Shown: piece by piece, positions 23,731-32,108 of the stretch
Layout of the letters: each line of letters opens with the position of its first letter
How positions within the stretch are numbered: the first letter of the stretch is position 1
NCBI RefSeq assembly: GCF_001513975.1
Contig: NZ_KQ947992.1
Span: 329,634-393,633 of the forward strand
Reading direction: 5' to 3'
From: Streptomyces curacoi
GTDB lineage: Bacteria > Actinomycetota > Actinomycetes > Streptomycetales > Streptomycetaceae
DNA: 64,000 nucleotides
Program-made: the position numbers and the translations under genes
Notes under the pieces: generated by a model
The model's input: only the letters and a program-made list of their open reading frames with translations
The model's database searches: none
Told to the model about the DNA's origin: nothing

Positions 23731-26700
23731 TTGCGCTCCAGACCCCGAGGGTTCCCCAGACCGACACCGATAATGAAGCGGGCCGGCCTGACCCGACTCC
23801 TTCCGCTCCCTCTCGCCGCCACCCTCCTCACCGGCCTCGCCGTGAGCCCGGACCTGCTCACCCGGCCCACACCCCTCAAAGCGGCTCCCGCGGGTGACTC
23901 GTCTCCCTGGATCGAGGACACCCCCTCAGAGCAACTGCGGCAGGACCAGTGCCTGATGACCGACGTCCTGCGTCTCGGCGGTCCGGCCATGGCTGCCACC
24001 GCCCAGGACGGCCTCAACCAGCCCGCCGACAAGCTGCACACACTCGCCGACCGACAGCACTGGCAGAACACCCCGCTGGCCACGGCGTACGAGACGGACC
24101 GGGATGCGGCTGCCAAGGAGGTGAACGCCCTCAACGCCCTGCGAGACGGCTGGGCGAAGCCCCTCAGTGGGCTGACCAACCCGGCCGGCTTCACGGTCGC
24201 CGACTTCCAGTGGCCGCCCGACGGCAGCGACGGCAAGCCCGGCTTCTACACCCAGACCGGCCTGTCCCAGTGGATCTCCGACCGCTTCTGGCAGGACGAG
24301 GGGAGCTTCTACAAGGACCCCACTCCTGTCGCCGACGCGGTGACGCGCAAGGCCGTCAGCGACCTCGGCACCCCCCTGTACGGCAAGGATCCGGACCCGA
24401 GCCTGCCGAGCGACCAATGGAACCGGGCCCTCGCCGAGCGCGACGCTTTCCGGTGGCTGAACGGGGACTCGGCCAATCCCGCTGGCGCCGACGACGCCCG
24501 CATCTTCCTGGCCTCCGGAGGCTTCCCTCGTAGCGCTCCGCAACAGGGCTCCCCCGAATACCGCATCGCGGTCGAGGATCTGAAGTCCCGCTTCTCCGCC
24601 TGCGCTTGGCGTGACCCGCTCGATCCCGGCAACGCCCTCAGTGATGTCACCGCCACCGCAGCGTCAGAGTGGCAGCAGGAGATCACCTCTCAGGCCACCC
24701 AGCGCAACCAGATCTTGAATGCCAACAAGGACGCCACCAAGGCTCTCGCCACCGGAGCGAAGGCTCTCGGTGACCTGATCGGTCACTCCTGGAGCGCCGA
24801 CCACCTCGCCCGCTGGCAGGACTACTGGTCCGCCGGCGGCGTCGGCTACATCGGCGATGCGCCGACAACGATCGAGGTGGACGGCAAGAAGGGTATGTGC
24901 CTCGATGCGGCGGGCGGCGGCACGGCCAACGGCACCGTGGTCCAGATCTACACCTGCAATGGCTCTGCCGGGCAGAAGTGGACGGTCGAGGGCGACGACA
25001 AAGGCCTCCACCTGCGCAACGTCAAATCCCTCAAGTGCGTCGACGTCTCCGGGAACAACTCGGCGGACGGCACGAAGATCCAGCTCTGGACGTGCAACAG
25101 TTCCCCGGCGCAGACCTGGGAGTACAACGTCCGAGCCAGTACGCCGCTGAAGAACGTGGGCACGGGCAAGTGCCTGGACCTGAAGACGTACGACAACAGC
25201 CAGGACTCCCGGCTGTGGACCTGCTCCGGCGGCACCCCGCAGAAGTTCACCATCAAGCCGTCCGGCCACAACGGCACGGTTCCGCCGAAGGCGCAGTTCG
25301 ACAAGGCCAAGGCCGGCATCACGGCCACGCAGACGGGCGCGGCGAAGCAACTCGTCGCACTCAAGGCGCAGCTCGCCGCCGCGAAGAAAGCCGCCACGGC
25401 CAGCGACACGGCCGAGCAGGCCGCCTACGCCATCGCCGATGGCAATGGCGCGCCTCGCGGTCGCGGCCTGCTCGTTGGCCAGCAGAAGGCACAGGTCACC
25501 AAGGGTGCGGTCGCTGCGCTCGAGGCGATGGTGAAGGCCGGCGAGACCGCCGAGGCCGCCACCCGCGCCTCCGCCGCCGACAGCCAGACCATCGCGCAGC
25601 GTGCGCTGGCGCAGGCCGCGCAGGTAAAGGCGGAGTTCCGTAAGAAGGCCGCGGAGACGGCCGAGTTGCAGGCCAAGGCCGCGGCCGACGCCGCGAAGCT
25701 GCACCGGGACAACGCCAAGAAGGACAAGGAGACCGCGGAGGCCAAACTCGCCGTGGCCCTGAAGGCGGAGGGTGAGGCGAAGGCGGCCGCAGACGAGGCG
25801 CACGCGAGGCGCCTGGCTGCCGAGGCCGAGGAGAAGACGGCCAAGGCGGAGAAGGAGAAGGCCGCCGCCAAGCAGGCCGAGGCCGCCCAGCACAAGAAGA
25901 ACGCCGACGCCGAGGCGACCAAGGCGAAGAACGCCAAGGAGAAGGCCGAGTCCTCCGAAGCCACGGCAGTTCAGCGGAAGAACGACGCCGTCAAGGCCCG
26001 CGACCACGCCAGGGCCATGCGGGACGATGCCTGGGATGCCGAACAGAAGGCCGACGCCCTGCGTGCCAAGGCCGACGCCAAGACCGCCTACGCCGACTCC
26101 TTGGACGCGGGCGAGGCAGCCGACGCCGCCCGCGCCGCCGCCAATGACGCCGACAAGCACGCGGACAACGCCGAATCGGCCGCCACGAAGGCCCGTTCGG
26201 AGGCCGACGCAGCCACCAAGGCAGCTGCAGACGCGGACGCGGCGGCCACCCGCGCCGAGGCGGCTGCCAAGCGGGCGCGTGCCGATGCCGATGCCGCGCA
26301 GGCCGCGAAGCTGAAGGCCGACGCGGCGGTGAAGACCGCGACCAGCGCCGTTGCCGACGCGATCAAGGCCTCGCAGCACGCCGCTTCGGAGGCCAAGGCA
26401 GCGGTCAAGCTGGCCGACGAGGCGGAGCAGGAAGCCAAGGCCGCCAAGGGGCATGCGGACGAGGCACGCAAGGAGGCCGCCAAGGCCGTTGTCGCCTCGG
26501 CGAAGGCCGCGGGCTTCGCCCACGTCACCGCCCAGGCCGCGGTGGACGCGAGCAAGGCCGCCGCGCAGGTCGCCAAGCCGGCCAACGACGCCATCCAGCT
26601 CGGCTCCCCGTACGTCACCACCGACTCGGCCGCGGGCCTGGTGGTCCTGACCGGGCAGGCGTCGAAGACGATCGCCGAGCAGCAGAAGGCCGTCGCCGAG

Positions 26701-28350
26701 GCCCACGCCAAGAACGCCCAGGAGGAGGCCGCCGCATCCAAGGCGATCGCCGACCAGGCGAACGGCGACGCGAAGGCCGCCTATCAGCACTCCGCGAACG
26801 CCGCCAAGCACGCCTCGGACGCCCGGGGTTACGCGAAGGAGGCCCTCGGCTACGCCGCCGACGCTGCCACGGCCGCATCCAAGGCCGCGGCATCACTGGC
26901 CCGCACGATCGAGTACGACCGCCAGGCCACCGCGGACGCCGCAGCTGCCGACAAGGCAGCCGGCCGCGCCGAAGGCTACGCGAAGGAAGCCCGCGACTCC
27001 GCCGACCAGGCGGCCCTCGACGCCGAAGCCGCCCGCAAGGCTGCCTCGGAGGCCGAGGAGGCCGCCAAGGACGCCCGCGCCGCCGCCGACCGCGCCGACA
27101 CGGCTGCCACCGAGGCCGAAAAGGCCGCGAAGGACGCCGACAAGTACGCCAAGGAAGCCGAGGAAGCAGCCGACAGGGCCGAGAAGCAGGACAACGGGCA
27201 TCAGATCGAGACTGGAACCGTCGTCGGCGAGACCGGTGCCGCCATCGGTGGCATGTTCTACGTCGTCGACCATCTTGAGACGATCGGCGATCCGCAGGTT
27301 GTGAAAAAGACGGACGGCTGCGACGGCTGGTACGACAAGCTCGTCTACAAGGGCGACTGCACGATCACCTCGAAGATCCGGTTCAAGGCGGTCCTCGACC
27401 TGTACATGTGCACCGCGCAGGATCTGGACCCGATGCGGTACATGTGCCCCGCCAGCGCGACGGTGTACCTGGGCGAGCACAGGACCAAGGAACTGTCCAC
27501 CGAGGTCACGCACAACATCACGATCGCGGAATACAACAAGAACATCGACCCGGTCAACATCCTTTTCGGCGGCTGGATCAAGTGCATCCAGAAGATCACC
27601 CCGGGCGGTGCGGGAGGAAGCTGGGGCGGATGCGCCTGGGCAGCCGTGGATGTCGCGAGCCTCTTCGCGGGCAAAATCCTCAAACCCGTCGCGGACGCCG
27701 TCAGGGCAATGGACGCCGCCATGCGGACCGGCATTGGCTTCGCCGACGCCTACAAGGCCCTTCGGGCCCTCGGTCTGGCCGAGGAAGTCGTCTTCAACAT
27801 CGGGGTCAAGGGACTCGACGGAGTCGTCAAGACCTGCCTCAAGAGCGCCCCCACGCCTCTAGTCTCACGAGCGGCCATGGCCGCAGAGGGATGCCCCACG
27901 GGGTTGATCCGTTACAACAGCGACGAGTTGAGCCGGTTGGCGTACCAGTTCAGGAAGGATTCCGGGTTCTACGAGGGGGACCACAACGTCGCTGTCGCGA
28001 AGGTAAAGGGATGGAACGATCCCAAGACCGGTCACTTCATAGTCGCCAGCAGCGGCTTCAACGGCCACTCGGAGACAACGATTCTGGCGAAGCTGAAGGA
28101 AAAGGGATTCAAGGCCGAGGACATCGAGGCTCTGTACACTGAGCGTCAGCCCTGCCCGAAATGTGCTGACGAATTGACCGATAACCTCAAACCGGGCACA
28201 CCGGTCACTTGGTCGGTCCCCTACCACCCGGACTTCGCGGACGCGGCGAGAGAACTGCTGGACAAATACGTCAGGCAGGCCGACGGGAGGCGTGCAGCAC
28301 GCGCTGCGACGACCGACCAGCAGGGCGAGGAGCAAGAGGTCCATGACTGA
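23731..28350 (+). CDS. Giant secreted polymorphic toxin: ricin-type lectin, Ala-rich coiled coil, C-terminal deaminase
   Basis: About 1539 aa. TTG 23731 is chosen for its AGGAAGGG nine bases upstream; ATG 23773 (14 residues shorter) is the alternative. In order: signal peptide (LLPLPLAATLLTGLAVS); a helical N-terminal domain; a ricin-type beta-trefoil, about 373-510, with QKW, QTW and QKF motifs; about 630 residues of Ala/Lys/Glu/Asp-rich coiled coil (520-1150); a Cys-containing linker (CDGWYDKLVYKGDC); and a C-terminal domain with NGHSE (His1446, Glu1448) and ERQPCPKC (Cys1475, Cys1478). H-x-E plus P-C-x-x-C is the zinc site of cytidine deaminase-like toxins. The layout is that of a contact-dependent or secreted nucleic-acid deaminase; the next gene overlaps by eight bases. 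Confidence 0.85.
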   Translation: MRSRPRGFPRPTPIMKRAGLTRLLPLPLAATLLTGLAVSPDLLTRPTPLKAAPAGDSSPWIEDTPSEQLRQDQCLMTDVLRLGGPAMAATAQDGLNQPADKLHTLADRQHWQNTPLATAYETDRDAAAKEVNALNALRDGWAKPLSGLTNPAGFTVADFQWPPDGSDGKPGFYTQTGLSQWISDRFWQDEGSFYKDPTPVADAVTRKAVSDLGTPLYGKDPDPSLPSDQWNRALAERDAFRWLNGDSANPAGADDARIFLASGGFPRSAPQQGSPEYRIAVEDLKSRFSACAWRDPLDPGNALSDVTATAASEWQQEITSQATQRNQILNANKDATKALATGAKALGDLIGHSWSADHLARWQDYWSAGGVGYIGDAPTTIEVDGKKGMCLDAAGGGTANGTVVQIYTCNGSAGQKWTVEGDDKGLHLRNVKSLKCVDVSGNNSADGTKIQLWTCNSSPAQTWEYNVRASTPLKNVGTGKCLDLKTYDNSQDSRLWTCSGGTPQKFTIKPSGHNGTVPPKAQFDKAKAGITATQTGAAKQLVALKAQLAAAKKAATASDTAEQAAYAIADGNGAPRGRGLLVGQQKAQVTKGAVAALEAMVKAGETAEAATRASAADSQTIAQRALAQAAQVKAEFRKKAAETAELQAKAAADAAKLHRDNAKKDKETAEAKLAVALKAEGEAKAAADEAHARRLAAEAEEKTAKAEKEKAAAKQAEAAQHKKNADAEATKAKNAKEKAESSEATAVQRKNDAVKARDHARAMRDDAWDAEQKADALRAKADAKTAYADSLDAGEAADAARAAANDADKHADNAESAATKARSEADAATKAAADADAAATRAEAAAKRARADADAAQAAKLKADAAVKTATSAVADAIKASQHAASEAKAAVKLADEAEQEAKAAKGHADEARKEAAKAVVASAKAAGFAHVTAQAAVDASKAAAQVAKPANDAIQLGSPYVTTDSAAGLVVLTGQASKTIAEQQKAVAEAHAKNAQEEAAASKAIADQANGDAKAAYQHSANAAKHASDARGYAKEALGYAADAATAASKAAASLARTIEYDRQATADAAAADKAAGRAEGYAKEARDSADQAALDAEAARKAASEAEEAAKDARAAADRADTAATEAEKAAKDADKYAKEAEEAADRAEKQDNGHQIETGTVVGETGAAIGGMFYVVDHLETIGDPQVVKKTDGCDGWYDKLVYKGDCTITSKIRFKAVLDLYMCTAQDLDPMRYMCPASATVYLGEHRTKELSTEVTHNITIAEYNKNIDPVNILFGGWIKCIQKITPGGAGGSWGGCAWAAVDVASLFAGKILKPVADAVRAMDAAMRTGIGFADAYKALRALGLAEEVVFNIGVKGLDGVVKTCLKSAPTPLVSRAAMAAEGCPTGLIRYNSDELSRLAYQFRKDSGFYEGDHNVAVAKVKGWNDPKTGHFIVASSGFNGHSETTILAKLKEKGFKAEDIEALYTERQPCPKCADELTDNLKPGTPVTWSVPYHPDFADAARELLDKYVRQADGRRAARAATTDQQGEEQEVHD

Positions 28351-28765
28351 GTCCGAATTCGACCTACACCCGAAGGCCTCACCGGAGGTCATCAAGGAGC
28401 GCCAGGCGCTGGCCGAGCGCGTGTGTCGGGAACTGCAACGCGCCGGTCTTCCTGTGTACCGGGGTGACCTCAGCGGTGAACCACACAGTCGGCCTGGTGT
28501 GGACGTGCACGTTGCGCCTTTCCTCGAAGGCGGGGTTTACGCGGACTGGCGCACAGAAGCGGAGTTGAGGGATGCTGCTCTCGATCTCTTCTCGCAAGGG
28601 ATCGACTACTCGAAGCCGCCTCCGATCGTCCGCCACCACAAAACGGTGCTCAACCACATGCAGGCCGCTCTGCTGGGGATTCTCACCTCGGCGGGATTCG
28701 AGGTCGAAGAACCAGACAGACACGGGCACGGAAGCATGGTCCACGTGAAGGGCCTCCGGCGCTGA
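28343..28765 (+). CDS. Candidate immunity protein for the deaminase toxin
   Basis: 140 aa from ATG 28343, with AAGAGG upstream and an eight-base overlap with the toxin gene's 3' end. It is small, soluble, without signal peptide (SPEVIKERQALAERVCRELQ, DVHVAPFLEGGVYADWRTEA, ending GSMVHVKGLRR). I do not recognise the family. Position directly after a toxin gene, overlap and a following terminator are the usual signs of a cognate immunity gene, whose product would bind and block the deaminase in the producer's cytoplasm. Confidence 0.7.
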   Translation: MTESEFDLHPKASPEVIKERQALAERVCRELQRAGLPVYRGDLSGEPHSRPGVDVHVAPFLEGGVYADWRTEAELRDAALDLFSQGIDYSKPPPIVRHHKTVLNHMQAALLGILTSAGFEVEEPDRHGHGSMVHVKGLRR

Positions 28766-28783
28766 TCGATCCGCTTCTCAGGA

Positions 28784-28817
28784 CCCGCCGAAGCCGAGCT
28801 GTACTGGCTTCGGCGGG
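28784..28817 (+). terminator. Terminator after the toxin-immunity pair
   Basis: A perfect 12-bp stem (CCCGCCGAAGCC at 28784-28795 with GGCTTCGGCGGG at 28806-28817) and a 10-base loop, 19 bp after the immunity stop codon. Confidence 0.85.
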
Positions 28818-28857
28818 GCCTGCCGCACTCACCGGCCGAGCTTGACCACCATTCGGC

Positions 28858-29318
28858 ATGACCGACCCAGCCACCACCCGTTCAAACTCCGTAAACAAGT
28901 GGCGCGGTCTGAGAAGCCAGTTGAAGGCGACCCGCGACGGCGACGCGTTCACCGTCCGGCTCACACCCCGTCAGGCGTCGGCGATGTACGAGGCGCTGAG
29001 CTATCTGCGCCGGCGCGACTCCCGTGACACGGAGCTGACCCTGTTGGTCGGCGCGGGACGGAGGCGGTCGACGCGCTCCTGGAACGTCTGGCCGGACGGC
29101 ACATGGAGTCACGCGACTTCCGGCTCACCATCGAAGAGCTCCATATGGTGCACAGCGCGCTGACCGCCGCCCCCCACCATGTTCATCGAGCGCGGTGGCC
29201 TCTTCGCGCGGGAGCCGTTCCACATCCGGCTGGGTTTCTACCGGGAGAACTTCGACGCCCTGGCGTATGCCGTCGTCCGCGCGGCGGCCGAGGCGTGGCA
29301 CCCGGCGCGAGCCGCTGA
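28858..29318 (+). pseudogene. Frameshifted remnant of a small conserved-looking gene
   Basis: Coding sequence runs from ATG 28858 (KWRGLRSQLKATRDGDAFTV, RLTPRQASAMYEALSYLRRR, ELTLLVGAG), then continues in a second frame from about 29060 (EAVDALLERLAGRHMESRDF, RLTIEELHMVHSALTAAP) and in a third from about 29177 (TMFIERGGLFAREPFHIRLG, FYRENFDALAYAVVRAAAEA). The three pieces read as one protein of about 150 residues broken by two single-base indels, the second inside a run of six C. I do not recognise the family. Sequencing error at GC homopolymers is an alternative to true decay. Confidence 0.6.
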
Positions 29319-29330
29319 GCGCACAAGGAC

Positions 29331-29361
29331 GAGGGCGCCCCCTGCTCCAGGGGGCGCCCTC
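29331..29361. terminator. Strong hairpin downstream of pyk
   Basis: Perfect 14-bp stem (GAGGGCGCCCCCTG with CAGGGGGCGCCCTC) and a three-base loop, 18 bp beyond the pyk stop codon on the minus strand. Confidence 0.88.
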
Positions 29362-29379
29362 AGTGCCGTGGCTCGGCGG

Positions 29380-30810
29380 TCAGTCCCGTGCGCCGCCGCC
29401 CAAGTGGTGAACCCGGACCATGTTGGTGGTGCCGGGCACGCCGGGCGGGGAGCCGGCGGTGATCACCACGATGTCGCCCTCGCTGAACAGGCCGAGTTCG
29501 ACGATCTTCTGGTCCACCAGGTCGACCATCTCGTCGGTGCTGTTCACGAACGGCACCACGTGCGGCTCCACACCCCAGCTGAGCGTCATCTGGTTGCGGG
29601 TGTCCTCGTCCGTGGTGAACGCGATGATCGGCTGGGCGGCGCGGTAGCGGCACAGCCGGCGGGCGGTGTCACCGGACTGGGTGAAGGCGACCAGGCCCTT
29701 GCCGCCGAGGAAGTCGGCGATCTCGCAGGCCGCGCGGGCCACCGAACCGCCCTGCGTACGCGGCTTCTTGCCGGGGACGAGGGGCTGGAGGCCCTTGCTG
29801 AGCAGCTCCTGCTCGGCCTCCGTGACGATCTTCGACATCGTCTTGACGGTCTCGATCGGGTACGCGCCGACCGAGGACTCCGCCGACAGCATGACCGCGT
29901 CGGCGCCGTCCAGGATCGCGTTGGCCACGTCGGAGGCCTCGGCGCGGGTGGGGCGGGAGTTGGTGATCATCGACTCCATCATCTGGGTCGCCACGATCAC
30001 CGGCTTGGCGTTGCGGCGGCACAGCTCGATGAGCCGCTTCTGCACCATCGGGACCTTCTCGAGCGGGTACTCGACGGCCAGGTCGCCACGCGCGACCATC
30101 ACGCCGTCGAACGCCATCACGACGTCCTCCATGTTGGCGACCGCCTGCGGCTTCTCCACCTTGGCGATGACCGGGACGCGGCGGCCGACCTCGTCCATGA
30201 CCTTGTGCACGTCCTGCACGTCGCCCGCGTCCCGCACGAAGGACAGGGCGACCAGGTCGCAGCCCATGCGCAGCGCGAAGCGGAGGTCCTCGACGTCCTT
30301 CTCGCTCAGCGCCGGCACGTTCACGGCCGCGCCGGGCAGGTTGATGCCCTTGTGGTCGGAGACGACGCCGCCCTCGATGACGATCGTCTTCACCCGCGGG
30401 CCCTCGACGTCCAGGACCTTCAGTTCGACGTTGCCGTCGTTGATGAGGATCTGGTCGCCGCGCGAGACGTCGCCGGGCAGCCCCTTGTAGGTCGTCCCGC
30501 AGATGGACTTGTCACCCGGGACGTCCTCGGTCGTGATGACGAACTCGTCACCGCGCTCCAGCTCCACCGGGCCCTCGGCGAAGGTCTCCAGCCGGATCTT
30601 CGGCCCCTGGAGGTCGGCGAGCACACCGATGGCCCGGCCGGTCTGGGCGGAGGCGGCCCGCAGGCGCTCGTACCGCCCCTGGTGGTCTTCGTGCGTGCCG
30701 TGGCTGAAGTTGAAGCGGGCCACATTCATGCCCGCCTCGATCAGCGCGACGAGCTGTTCATGGGAGTCGACCGCGGGGCCGAGAGTACAGACGATTTTCG
30801 AACGGCGCAT
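29380..30810 (-). CDS. pyk: Pyruvate kinase
   Basis: 476 aa, standard bacterial length. MRRSKIVCTLGPAVDSHEQL is the N-terminal nucleotide-site segment, then NVARFNFSHG, DLQGPKIRLETF, the active-site IAKVEKPQAV and MVARGDLAVE (metal and phosphoenolpyruvate ligands) and TQMMESMITNSRPTRAEASD. It makes ATP and pyruvate from phosphoenolpyruvate and ADP. It lies 86 bp downstream of ackA on the same strand. A TAGGAT -10-like hexamer (30822-30817) sits seven bases before the ATG, so the transcript could be leaderless or nearly so. Confidence 0.97.
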   Translation of the reverse strand: MRRSKIVCTLGPAVDSHEQLVALIEAGMNVARFNFSHGTHEDHQGRYERLRAASAQTGRAIGVLADLQGPKIRLETFAEGPVELERGDEFVITTEDVPGDKSICGTTYKGLPGDVSRGDQILINDGNVELKVLDVEGPRVKTIVIEGGVVSDHKGINLPGAAVNVPALSEKDVEDLRFALRMGCDLVALSFVRDAGDVQDVHKVMDEVGRRVPVIAKVEKPQAVANMEDVVMAFDGVMVARGDLAVEYPLEKVPMVQKRLIELCRRNAKPVIVATQMMESMITNSRPTRAEASDVANAILDGADAVMLSAESSVGAYPIETVKTMSKIVTEAEQELLSKGLQPLVPGKKPRTQGGSVARAACEIADFLGGKGLVAFTQSGDTARRLCRYRAAQPIIAFTTDEDTRNQMTLSWGVEPHVVPFVNSTDEMVDLVDQKIVELGLFSEGDIVVITAGSPPGVPGTTNMVRVHHLGGGARD

Positions 30811-30837
30811 GGGACGATCCTATCGGTTTGTTTCGCT

Positions 30838-30851
30838 ACGGAATATTCCGT
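30838..30851. promoter_or_regulatory. Perfect 14-bp palindrome in the pyk promoter region
   Basis: ACGGAATATTCCGT is its own reverse complement. It lies where the -35 region would be for the TAGGAT hexamer at 30822-30817, between ackA and pyk. A possible operator; the regulator is unknown. Confidence 0.5.
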
Positions 30852-30896
30852 CTGGCGGAAGATACAAATGAGCTGCGCTTTGCTCAGCCGTGTTAC

Positions 30897-32108
30897 TCAG
30901 GCGTTCTCTTCGACCAGTGCGTAGGTCTGCGTCGCGATCTCCAGTTCTTCATCCGTGGGCACCACGGCGACCGCCACCCGCGCGCCCGCGGGTGAGATCA
31001 GCCGCGGCTCGTCGGCGCGTACGGCGTTCAGTTCGGCGTCCACCAGGAGGCCCAGCTGTTCCAGGCCCGCCATGGCGGCCTCCCGTACCGGCGCCGCGTT
31101 CTCGCCGACCCCGGCCGTGAACGCGACCGCGTCCACCGTGCCGAGCACCGCGTAATAGGCGCCGATGTACTTCTTCAGTCGGTGAATGTAGATGTCGAAG
31201 GCCAATTGGGCCCGCTCGTCACCCTCGTCGATCCGCCGGCGGATCTCCCGCATGTCGTTGTCGCCGCACAGGCCGATCAATCCGCTCTTCTTGTTGAGAA
31301 GAGTGTCGATTTCCTCGATGGACATTCCTCCAACACGCGCCAAATGGAAGATGACGGCGGGATCCATGTCACCGGATCGCGTACCCATCACGAGCCCCTC
31401 CAAAGGCGTGAGCCCCATGGAGGTGTCCACGCAACGGCCGCCACGCACGGCCGACGCGGACGCCCCGTTGCCGAGGTGCAGCACGATGACGTTCATGTCC
31501 TCCGGCGCCTTGCCCAGGAGCCTCGCGGTGGCCCGGGAGACGTACGCGTGCGAGGTGCCGTGGAAGCCGTACCGGCGTATGCGGTGCCGGTCGGCGGTCT
31601 CGACGTCGATGGCGTAGCGGGCGGCCGACTCCGGCATCGTGGTGTGGAACGCGGTGTCGAACACGGCGACCTGCGGCAGGTCCGGCCGCAGCTGCCGGGC
31701 GGTGCGGATGCCGGTGAGGTTGGCCGGGTTGTGCAGCGGGGCGACCGGGATCAGCCGCTCGATCTCGGCGAGCACGGCGTCGTCGATGACGGTCGGCTCG
31801 GTGAAGTGCTTGCCGCCGTGCACCACCCGGTGGCCGATCGCGGCCAGCTCGGGCGAGTCGAGCCCGAGGCCGTCCTTGGCGAGCTCCGCCGACACGGCCT
31901 TCAGGGCGGCTTCGTGGTCGGCGATGGGCCCGGTCCACTCCCGGGTCTCACCGCCGCCCGACAGAGGGGTGTGCCTGAGCCGGGAGGCCTCCTCGCCGAT
32001 GCGCTCGACGAGCCCCACGGCCAGCCGGCTGCTGTCCCGCATGTCGAGCAGCTGGTACTTCACCGACGACGAGCCGGAGTTGAGGACGAGGACGCGGGTC
32101 GCGCTCAC
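30897..32108 (-). CDS. ackA: Acetate kinase
   Basis: 403 aa from GTG 32108, which overlaps the pta stop (GTGA). Family signatures: VLVLNSGSSSVKYQLLD at the N-terminus, AVFDTAFHTTMP, RYGFHGTSHAYVS, VLHLGNGASASA, MGTRSGDMDP and FTAGVGENAAPVREA. It converts acetyl phosphate and ADP to acetate and ATP, the second half of the Pta-AckA overflow/acetate assimilation route. Confidence 0.97.
   Translation of the reverse strand: MSATRVLVLNSGSSSVKYQLLDMRDSSRLAVGLVERIGEEASRLRHTPLSGGGETREWTGPIADHEAALKAVSAELAKDGLGLDSPELAAIGHRVVHGGKHFTEPTVIDDAVLAEIERLIPVAPLHNPANLTGIRTARQLRPDLPQVAVFDTAFHTTMPESAARYAIDVETADRHRIRRYGFHGTSHAYVSRATARLLGKAPEDMNVIVLHLGNGASASAVRGGRCVDTSMGLTPLEGLVMGTRSGDMDPAVIFHLARVGGMSIEEIDTLLNKKSGLIGLCGDNDMREIRRRIDEGDERAQLAFDIYIHRLKKYIGAYYAVLGTVDAVAFTAGVGENAAPVREAAMAGLEQLGLLVDAELNAVRADEPRLISPAGARVAVAVVPTDEELEIATQTYALVEENA

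Noticed and set aside
24664..26811. A 715-codon minus-strand frame opposite the toxin coiled coil
   Set aside because: Its Gly/Leu/Arg/Val-rich composition mirrors the Ala/Lys/Glu-rich coding strand; no domain or ribosome binding site.
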